The position numbers and the translations under genes are program-made. Positions 1 through 5,281 of a DNA stretch of 10,175 bases are shown here, piece by piece (within the stretch, counting starts at the first letter, position 1; each line of letters opens with the position of its first letter). The notes beneath the pieces are model-generated. The model had not been told where the DNA came from and ran no database searches. It worked only from the letters and a program-made list of their open reading frames with translations. This stretch comes from Gammaproteobacteria bacterium (GTDB taxonomy: Bacteria; Pseudomonadota; Gammaproteobacteria; Methylococcales; UBA2780): NCBI GenBank assembly GCA_003646305.1, contig QNFJ01000065.1, positions 1 through 10,175 on the forward strand, read 5' to 3'.

Positions 1-2
1 AT

Positions 3-110
3 TTAATACAACGGCTTTATGAATCAATTGCTGGAAAAATCATACCCTTTCGACCGGGAAGACGGGAACCTAGAGCAGTCAAGCGACGACCTAAACCCTA
101 TCAATTATAG
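3..110 (+). CDS. IS4-family transposase, C-terminal fragment (5' end outside window)
   Basis: The open frame enters the window from the left and ends at TAG 108-110, giving 35 visible residues. They include the very basic tail RPGRREPRAVKRRPKPY, which is characteristic of the C-terminus of IS4-family DDE transposases, just before the natural stop. The catalytic core (DDE residues, YREK signature) would lie outside the window, so it is unknown whether the enzyme is intact. The stop lies where the family normally ends, so the 3' end at least looks undamaged. The alternative, an unrelated basic C-terminus, is less likely because the motif order matches the family and an IS4-like terminal repeat follows. 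Confidence 0.7.
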   Translation, partial: LIQRLYESIAGKIIPFRPGRREPRAVKRRPKPYQL

Positions 111-144
111 AGATAAAACACAGAAGCAAATACACTGCCCAGAA

Positions 145-164
145 GGCTTAACTTAGTGCCATTC
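145..164 (-). repeat. Probable right terminal inverted repeat of the IS4-type element
   Basis: Read on the minus strand, the segment starts GAATGGCACTAAGTTAAGCC, closely resembling the start of the IS4 terminal repeat (TAATGCCGATCAGTTAAGG, from memory). It lies 35 bases past the transposase stop, where the right end is expected. The partner repeat is outside the window, so this rests on resemblance and position only. Confidence 0.45.
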
Positions 165-194
165 GTGACGGTACCCTTTATGTGGTGTTGAATA

Positions 195-236
195 ATCAAA
201 GGGTAGCGTCCCCTTTGATGCCTCCCCTTTGATGCC
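195..236. repeat. Inverted plus tandem repeat between the IS end and the RubisCO-like gene
   Basis: ATCAAAGGG (195-203) and CCCTTTGAT (211-219) form a perfect 9-bp stem with a 7-base loop. The right arm is part of a 13-base unit CCCCTTTGATGCC at 210-222 that is repeated exactly at 224-236, with one base between copies, so the left arm could pair with either copy. No T-run follows on either strand, so it is not a standard rho-independent terminator, although it lies about 110 bases past the stop of the RubisCO-like gene and could act as a 3' transcript structure. The rest of 165-326 shows no gene. Confidence 0.6.
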
Positions 237-326
237 CAGAAGCACAGTAGCTTTCATGAGATTTTTGTGCGCAATTGGTATTGCCCCAAGATCAAGCTTA
301 GGTTTTATAAGATATTGTGTTGTGAG

Positions 327-1583
327 TTAAATGATGAGCTTATCTATCGCTTGGCGAAACTTTTGCGCCCCAGCTTTTAGCCCTTTAGGATAACGGTCAA
401 CCCAGCTTGCGACGATCAACATGAAGTCATCATTGCCTATTGTTTGACGGTAATCAGGTAAACCACTCGGTGATTTGCCACCCTGTAAAATTGGCATCAT
501 CGGTGCGTCACTTGACCCAATTTCACGGCCTGACAGTAAAACAGACTGCACCTCCTCTAGATTTTGTTGTGGCTGCCCACTATTTCCAGGCGTAACCCAC
601 CAGTCTGCACCCAGGCTGCGAAACCAGCTGGCAAGAACTGATTCATTAATTCCCCAAAAATGGTTGCGAAACGATAAGTCTCCTCCGCTATTATGGGCCA
701 GAATTGGTAAAACACGGCGATATGCAAGCTGCGATAATATTCCTATGCCCTGAATAAATGGTGCAACCAAAACTCCATCCACACCATGATTCAAGCATAT
801 TTCCCAGCGTTCTTCGAGTTCATCTGGCTCACAGATCAAATTAGCCAGGTACGCTTTCTTCTCTCCACTCTTTTTTATAGCCTTATCGCGTGCTTCGATC
901 ATAGCCATAACATGCGTCTCATAAACGCTATTGTCAGGAAAAACTTGTAATTCATCATCTTTGACCAGATGAAATCCGCCGCACAGTACATCATGATTTA
1001 AGCGAGCCATAGTTGCCAGATCAAGACCAACAGCAGGACGCATTGAACGGCAGAGTAGAGGACCTTTCGGGATGTTGAGGAGTTCACGCAAGCCAGAAAC
1101 ACCAAAACCTGGGCCGGGCCAAATACCGTCATGGAGAGGGGCAGATACAAGAGAAAAACTGGTTAAAAATCCAAGCCGAGGCAATTCGCCCACAAGCACA
1201 TTCATTAGTTGGCCTGATTTCCCAGCTAATAAGCGGTAAGGAATAGCCAGCTCGATGAGGTAAAGGGATGAAGTAACCCCTTCTGGTGCTCCATAAACTT
1301 CCGTTGCCAGTTGATAGGGGACTACTGAAGTCACTGCAGGCTCTGGTAATTTTTTATATGAGCGAACCCGAATTGTCCAGGGCGCCAGAGATTGTGGCTC
1401 GACATATCCATTAATCTGTGTGGTTGCCGCACTTTGTTCCATCGCCATGCCGAGTGCTGTTTCATTCGGAGGCAATGTAGAACTAACCTGATAACGAGCG
1501 ATAAGGTAATCATTAACTTTACATTGCTCATCCCATTCAAAAACTGCGGGCATCTGTGACAGATCAAGTACACCTGAACTCAT
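327..1583 (-). CDS. Divergent RubisCO-like protein (form IV RLP)
   Basis: A 418-aa protein with the RubisCO large-chain layout: N-terminal alpha/beta domain (about 22-150), the linker GPGFGVSGLRELL (157-169), then a TIM barrel (about 175-415). The metal-site lysine motif is kept as GGFHLVKDDE (202-211), with K208 as the carbamylated lysine and D210 and E211 as metal ligands. H297 matches H294 of RubisCO. Other catalytic positions are changed: the K175 position reads R182, the loop-6 lysine (K334) is Q337 in GNSGQP, R295 is N298, S379 is Q367 and the phosphate-binding GGG is replaced by ASW (392-394). These alignments were made by eye. The enzyme therefore probably enolises or isomerises a sugar-phosphate-like substrate rather than fixing CO2, as known form IV members do in methionine salvage or apionate breakdown. 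The start overlaps the stop of the upstream cytidylyltransferase gene (ATGA) and has GGGAAG six bases upstream. Product family is secure; the reaction is unknown. Confidence 0.88.
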   Translation of the reverse strand: MSSGVLDLSQMPAVFEWDEQCKVNDYLIARYQVSSTLPPNETALGMAMEQSAATTQINGYVEPQSLAPWTIRVRSYKKLPEPAVTSVVPYQLATEVYGAPEGVTSSLYLIELAIPYRLLAGKSGQLMNVLVGELPRLGFLTSFSLVSAPLHDGIWPGPGFGVSGLRELLNIPKGPLLCRSMRPAVGLDLATMARLNHDVLCGGFHLVKDDELQVFPDNSVYETHVMAMIEARDKAIKKSGEKKAYLANLICEPDELEERWEICLNHGVDGVLVAPFIQGIGILSQLAYRRVLPILAHNSGGDLSFRNHFWGINESVLASWFRSLGADWWVTPGNSGQPQQNLEEVQSVLLSGREIGSSDAPMMPILQGGKSPSGLPDYRQTIGNDDFMLIVASWVDRYPKGLKAGAQKFRQAIDKLII

Positions 1584-2239
1584 AATAAACTTCCCAAAGA
1601 TTGCGCCAATAACCAGTCGGCTGGCGTCGTGAGTTTAATGTTTGTTTTCTCGCCCGGAACAGATTTTACTTTATAGCCAGCTTGAAGAACCAGTTGAATG
1701 GTTGACTGAGCCACCCAGTTACCGGCTTCTGCAGCTGATATTGATTGTTCCAGAATATGATGAGAAAATCCCTGTGGCGCCTGAAAGATTCCAACTTCAC
1801 CTGCAGGAAATTGGCTGGTTACCAAGCCTTTATTGATAATTGCTACCGGTACTTCAGGCGCTAGAAATGCACCAGCTGCACCGGTCACCTTTGTCGCATC
1901 TGCAACGGAACGTAATAATGAGGTTGAGACGAAAGGCCGCGCGGCATCCTGAATCATTAACCAAGGTGACTTGCAAGCCTGTGCCAGAATTTTCACTGTC
2001 TGTTGTCGTGTGGCACCTCCCTCAACGATTAGGCATTCTGGGCAAAGTGTGGCCAACCTCTCTGAGCAACCAGCGGGAGCGGCAATTATTACACTATTCG
2101 TTATGGACTTGGCCTTAGCAACCAAACAGCTGAGCAGAGATTTCTCTCCCAATTTCAACCAGGCCTTGGGGCCGAGACCGAGTCTATCGCCAGAGCCAGC
2201 AGCAGGAATAACGATGGTAAAATCAGGGTGAGTAATCAT
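1580..2239 (-). CDS. IspD-like cytidylyltransferase paralog, substrate unknown
   Basis: A 219-aa protein of the IspD/TarI nucleotidyltransferase family. The CTP-binding parts are present: AAGSGDRLG (13-21) with R19 matching E. coli IspD R20, P24-K25 matching K27, GGATRQQTV (74-82), DAARPFV (98-104) and NIKLT (200-204) with K202 matching K213. Residues that hold methylerythritol phosphate in IspD are not kept: D139-T140 align with P131-V132, R157 with A146, and T165 with A154; the TDEAS motif is also lost. D106 and R109 are kept as D98 and R101. By this reading it transfers CMP to a different polyol or sugar phosphate; housekeeping IspD is probably elsewhere. The start at 2239 is forced by an in-frame stop four codons upstream; no Shine-Dalgarno is visible in the AT-rich leader. 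Its stop overlaps the start of the RubisCO-like gene by four bases, implying co-translation and a shared pathway. Confidence 0.82.
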   Translation of the reverse strand: MITHPDFTIVIPAAGSGDRLGLGPKAWLKLGEKSLLSCLVAKAKSITNSVIIAAPAGCSERLATLCPECLIVEGGATRQQTVKILAQACKSPWLMIQDAARPFVSTSLLRSVADATKVTGAAGAFLAPEVPVAIINKGLVTSQFPAGEVGIFQAPQGFSHHILEQSISAAEAGNWVAQSTIQLVLQAGYKVKSVPGEKTNIKLTTPADWLLAQSLGSLL

Positions 2240-2276
2240 TATATATTTTTATATTTGGCTTGCCTGATTTTAGTGA
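2238..2276 (-). promoter_or_regulatory. Possible promoter of the cytidylyltransferase/RLP unit
   Basis: On the minus strand a TATAAA (2253-2248) lies 17 bases after a poor -35 match TCACTA (2276-2271), in a very AT-rich stretch directly before the ATG at 2239. A perfect TATAAT (2243-2238) also overlaps that ATG. Either would place the transcript start at or within a few bases of the start codon, so the mRNA would be leaderless or nearly so, consistent with the absent Shine-Dalgarno. The AT-richness makes chance matches likely. Confidence 0.3.
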
Positions 2277-2279
2277 TGT

Positions 2280-2359
2280 CCATGCAAGTTGCCTATCGTG
2301 TCAATACGATTTTTTTAGAAGAAAAGTGTGGTCAGGTCTTTATTCTTGCATGCCATGCA
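2280..2359. repeat. CATGCA palindromes upstream of the cytidylyltransferase gene
   Basis: TGCATG and CATGCA with a single central C form a perfect 13-base palindrome at 2347-2359. The arm CCATGCA recurs as a direct copy at 2280-2286, and CATGCAA (2281-2287) is the exact reverse complement of TTGCATG (2346-2352). The sites lie 40 to 120 bases before the minus-strand start at 2239, a suitable place for an operator, but no regulator gene is identified and short palindromes can arise by chance. Confidence 0.35.
2295..2316 (+). terminator. Weak terminator-like hairpin
   Basis: ATCGT (2295-2299) and ACGAT (2306-2310) can pair around a six-base loop, extendable by one G-U pair, followed directly by seven Ts (2310-2316). 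The stem is short and AT-rich. No plus-strand gene precedes it in the window, so it may be the relic of a lost gene's end or chance. Confidence 0.25.
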
Positions 2360-2679
2360 TGAGTTATCCTGCTCACTATCAAATAGGCCACTCGCTACCG
2401 ATGGACTATAATCCCTGATGTTAATCAATACAAGCTACAACCCTAAACCCTTTCATTACGCTGCTCCCAATATTGGGGTGACTATTCGGTGTGTTACATC
2501 AAAATTTATGCCGCTGCTCAACACGATGGGCGGCAACCGGCGATGTTGAAACGGCCGTCACCTCTACGGAGTGCATCGAAGGGAGATTACCGATTGTGTG
2601 GCCTCTTTAATATCTTTGATAGAGAGTGGTTTATCATTGGCAGCACGGTGCTTAGAAACCTCTAAATCAATATAGCTGA

Positions 2680-2973
2680 GTACCAGAACGCCTATTTCTG
2701 CTGACCCTCACGCCAAAGGTAACCTTACCAAAGGTTGTTGAACATAAGCCTGAATCGGTTAGCGTAAAGGCGTTTCGTGAAAAAACAGGCATGAAGCAAC
2801 AAAAATTTTGTGCCGCATTTGGTATTTCAATTTGTACATTACAGCATTGGGAGCAGGGGCTTCGCTCTCCAAATGGCCCAGCAAGGGTTTTACTTAAAGC
2901 TGAAGAGCAGGCTAGAAAAGGTAAGGGGGCTGTAGGGTTATATTTGCTCTGCTACCTGATTGATGGCTTGTAA
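2680..2973 (+). pseudogene. Decayed HTH antitoxin-like gene (NadS/HigA-2 type)
   Basis: The frame is open from 2680, after in-frame stops at 2653 and 2677, to TAA 2971-2973. Translation across the segment gives the typical run of an Xre-type HTH antitoxin: VKAFREKTGMKQQKF, then GISICTLQHWEQG and the family signature RSPNGPARVLLKAEEQ. The only ATG (2791) falls inside the HTH and has no ribosome site, so the conserved N-terminal part (2680-2790) is present as DNA without a start of its own. After the AEEQ residues the sequence becomes unlike the family, suggesting a rearranged or frameshifted tail. A 60-aa product from 2791 would lack the first helix of the HTH. No RelE/HigB-type toxin gene is found next to it in this window. 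Its last codons overlap the Pho box of pstC. If translated, it might still bind DNA, but a remnant is more likely. Confidence 0.6.
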
Positions 2974-3001
2974 CAGAGCTGTAACATGGCTGTCTTAAAA
3001 T
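2968..3001 (+). promoter_or_regulatory. Pho box (three phased heptamers) and -10 element before pstC
   Basis: Three PhoB-type half-sites occur at an exact 11-bp period: TTGTAAC (2968-2974), CTGTAAC (2979-2985) and CTGTCTT (2990-2996), each separated by four bases as in the consensus CTGTCAT-N4-CTGTCAT. TAAAAT (2996-3001) begins exactly 10 bases after the second heptamer, the usual Pho box to -10 distance, and there is no clear -35, as expected for a PhoB-activated promoter. This implies induction under phosphate starvation. The first heptamer overlaps the stop of the HTH remnant. The transcript would start near 3008, which coincides with the annotated pstC ATG. Confidence 0.8.
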
Positions 3002-3007
3002 GGCAGA

Positions 3008-5281
3008 ATGAATTCAGAATCTCAAAAAGTACTGCTCGCTGTAGATGACCCTGTAATGGTGCGTCGGCGTGATCGACGTATGCTTAAAGACCGGATTGTA
3101 CGTCGCATGATGGGTGTTGGTGGGGTCGGTGTTGTTGTTGCCATCATGCTGATCTTCTTCTACCTGGTTTATGAGGTCTATCCGCTGCTCCACTCTGCGG
3201 AGATAGGGAAATCTTCAGAATACAGTTTGTCAGTGGCGCCGACAGATAAGGCGCTGGATTATTTGATCGATGAGCAGGTTGAGCTGGCTTTTCGTTACGG
3301 TGATTCAGGTGAGTTGACGGCGTTTAATGTGAAAACTGGGGAGGTCACCAATCGTTTCGAATTGCCTGTCCCTGAAGGGGTTACGGTTAGCAGTTATACC
3401 AATAGTGGTGTCGAGGGAGCACTTGCGGCTGTCGGACTGAGTAATGGCTCGGTGATTGTTTTTCAGCCTGAATTTAAAGTGAGTTTTCCAAATGATGTTC
3501 GGAAAATTACCGCAGCACTCAGCTATCCATTGGGTGAGTCGCCAATTTTTATTTCAGATGATCACTCTGCACTGAAAAAACTGGCGTTCCAGAGTAATGA
3601 AGATGGGACGACACTGGTTGGCTGGCAGGGCGGGGCGACGCTCTCTATTTTACGCCTGGAAATTGAAGAATCATTCCTTGATGACGAGGTGACACTTGAG
3701 CGCTATGAGGCGACGGTTAATCAGCAGCTCGGCGAGATTGATTATCTGCTGCTCGATGAACAGCAGCGAATCCTCTATATCGCAAACCTGGTTGGAGAAC
3801 TTCATGAGTACGCCGTCTCTGACCTCGATATGCTTGATCAGCCTCAGAAAATCCAACTAACAGCCGAGGGGGAGCAGCTTACGAGCCTCAGATTTTTGAC
3901 TGGTTATATCTCTCTGCTTGTGGGGAAAAGCAGTGGTGAGGTGAGCCAGTGGTTTCATGTGCGAGATGAACAAGGCGTGCCTAAGTTAAGAGCAATCCGC
4001 TCTTTTATGAATCAAAATGGTGCAGTGACTGCAATCGCCGCTGAGCATTTCCGAAAAGGCTTTGTAACCCTGGGTGAAAACGGGATGTTGGGGCTTTTCC
4101 ATACGACTGCCCAGCAGAAGCTGTTAACAGAGAAGGTTAGCGGAAAATCATTAACACATCTGATTTTTGCGCCGCGGGCTAATGCGCTGTTATTAGCGGC
4201 GGCGGGAGGCAAGCTACAGCTTTGGATGGTTGAAAATGAACACCCGGAAATCTCATGGAGCTCGCTGTGGGATGAGGTATGGTATGAGAGCTATGACAAG
4301 CCAGAATACCTTTGGCAGTCATCTTCCTCTTCTGATGATTTCGAGCCTAAATTCAGCTTAACACCGCTGGCTTTTGGAACGTTGAAAGCGGCTTTTTATG
4401 CGATGATGGTGGCGATTCCGATCGCTATTTTTGGGGCGATTTATACCGCTTACTTTATGGCACCTCGCCTGCGGCAGGTTGTTAAACCAACGATTGAAAT
4501 TATGGAGGCATTGCCGACCGTTATTCTCGGCTTTTTGGCTGGGCTTTGGTTGGCACCTGCTCTCGAAGATAACTTGGTGGGGGTCTTTAGTCTCCTGATT
4601 ATTTTACCGGTGGGTATCCTGTTCTTTTCCTGGTTTTGGCAGCGCCTGCCCAGAAAAGTGCAGGATCTTGTGGCAGAAGGATGGCAGCCGCTTTTGATCT
4701 TCCCCGTTGTGATGTTTCTAGGCTGGCTCTCTTTCGCTTTGAGCCAACCGGTGGAAGCAATTTTCTTTGGGGGTGATATTCGTAACTGGTTAACGAATGA
4801 TATGGGGATTCCTTTTGATCAACGAAACTCAATAGTTGTGGGTGTGGCGATGGGGTTTGCTGTGATTCCGACAATCTTTTCAATGACAGAGGATGCGGTT
4901 TTCAGTGTTCCCAAGCACCTCACTTTTGGCTCGCTAGCACTGGGTGCAACGCCATGGCAAACCATGACCAAAGTGGTGATTTTAACGGCTAGCCCCGGTA
5001 TCTTCTCCGCGGTGATGATCGGCTTCGGTCGAGCAGTTGGGGAGACCATGATCGTTTTGATGGCAACGGGAAATACGCCCATCATGGATTTTAGTATCTT
5101 TCAGGGAATGCGGACGTTGGCCGCCAACATTGCGGTTGAAATGCCAGAGGCCGAAGTGGCCAGTACCCATTTTCGAATCCTCTTTCTGGCGGCACTCGTT
5201 CTATTTGGCTTCACCTTCATTTTCAATACAGCTGCCGAAGTGATCAGGCAGCGGCTACGCGATAAATACAGCTCACTATGA
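3008..5281 (+). CDS. pstC: PstC, phosphate ABC transporter permease, long form
   Basis: One of the two inner-membrane permeases of the high-affinity phosphate importer PstSCAB. The 757-aa chain has a basic N-terminus (19-33), TM1 (about 36-57), a large periplasmic region (about 60-450), then the MetI-type permease core (about 451-757) with the EAA loop SLALGATPWQTMTKVVILTASPG beginning near 642, where PstB docks. The E. coli protein is about 319 aa; long forms are known from other gammaproteobacteria. The periplasmic part shows recurring propeller-like units ending in aromatic strands, such as GSVIVF, GELHEY, GEVSQW, GMLGLF and GKLQLW. It ends in an ATGA overlap with pstA. The start at 3008 has no Shine-Dalgarno and lies at the predicted transcript start; M17 at 3056 keeps the basic stretch and TM1 and is a possible alternative. 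Expression is probably PhoB-controlled. Confidence 0.93.
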   Translation: MNSESQKVLLAVDDPVMVRRRDRRMLKDRIVRRMMGVGGVGVVVAIMLIFFYLVYEVYPLLHSAEIGKSSEYSLSVAPTDKALDYLIDEQVELAFRYGDSGELTAFNVKTGEVTNRFELPVPEGVTVSSYTNSGVEGALAAVGLSNGSVIVFQPEFKVSFPNDVRKITAALSYPLGESPIFISDDHSALKKLAFQSNEDGTTLVGWQGGATLSILRLEIEESFLDDEVTLERYEATVNQQLGEIDYLLLDEQQRILYIANLVGELHEYAVSDLDMLDQPQKIQLTAEGEQLTSLRFLTGYISLLVGKSSGEVSQWFHVRDEQGVPKLRAIRSFMNQNGAVTAIAAEHFRKGFVTLGENGMLGLFHTTAQQKLLTEKVSGKSLTHLIFAPRANALLLAAAGGKLQLWMVENEHPEISWSSLWDEVWYESYDKPEYLWQSSSSSDDFEPKFSLTPLAFGTLKAAFYAMMVAIPIAIFGAIYTAYFMAPRLRQVVKPTIEIMEALPTVILGFLAGLWLAPALEDNLVGVFSLLIILPVGILFFSWFWQRLPRKVQDLVAEGWQPLLIFPVVMFLGWLSFALSQPVEAIFFGGDIRNWLTNDMGIPFDQRNSIVVGVAMGFAVIPTIFSMTEDAVFSVPKHLTFGSLALGATPWQTMTKVVILTASPGIFSAVMIGFGRAVGETMIVLMATGNTPIMDFSIFQGMRTLAANIAVEMPEAEVASTHFRILFLAALVLFGFTFIFNTAAEVIRQRLRDKYSSL

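Larger units (their letters stand above)
1..164 (+). mobile_element. Right end of an IS4-type insertion sequence (left part outside window)
   Basis: The segment combines the C-terminus of an IS4-family transposase with a terminal inverted repeat, so it is the right-hand end of an insertion sequence that starts before the window. Only about 160 bases are visible, so integrity, full length and target duplication cannot be judged. The element points towards the RubisCO-like gene, which ends on the opposite strand about 160 bases further on. The exact outer boundary (about 163-164) is inferred from resemblance of the terminal repeat to that of IS4 itself, recalled from memory and not searched. 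Confidence 0.6.
2240..2679. other. 440-base stretch without a supported gene
   Basis: Nothing here codes for a recognisable protein. A 72-codon stop-free stretch exists on the plus strand (2447-2665) without a usable start or ribosome site, and a shorter open stretch on the minus strand (about 2565-2706); I recognise neither. The left end holds the leader of the minus-strand cytidylyltransferase unit, a weak terminator-like hairpin and CATGCA palindromes. A stretch near 2327-2346 containing GGTCAGGTCTTTATTCTTGC reminds me of repeats near REP-associated tyrosine transposases, a memory that I could not check. The region looks like degraded intergenic or mobile-element debris. Confidence 0.5.

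Noticed and set aside
195..219. Rho-independent terminator of the RubisCO-like gene
   Set aside because: The stem is perfect, but no T-run follows on either strand, so I list it as a repeat.
327..1583. True RubisCO large subunit with carboxylase activity
   Set aside because: Loop-6 lysine, K175, S379 and the phosphate-binding GGG are all replaced, and no small subunit or phosphoribulokinase gene is nearby.
1580..2239. Housekeeping ispD
   Set aside because: Methylerythritol-phosphate contacts are lost, and the usual ispF or ftsB neighbours are absent.
2447..2665. Plus-strand stop-free stretch of 72 codons
   Set aside because: It has no usable start or ribosome site and I recognise no family in its translation; such lengths occur by chance.
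2565..2706. Minus-strand open stretch with a fairly protein-like composition
   Set aside because: No start codon, about 45 codons only, closed by stops on both sides, and no recognisable motif; possibly debris of a lost gene, but not supportable.
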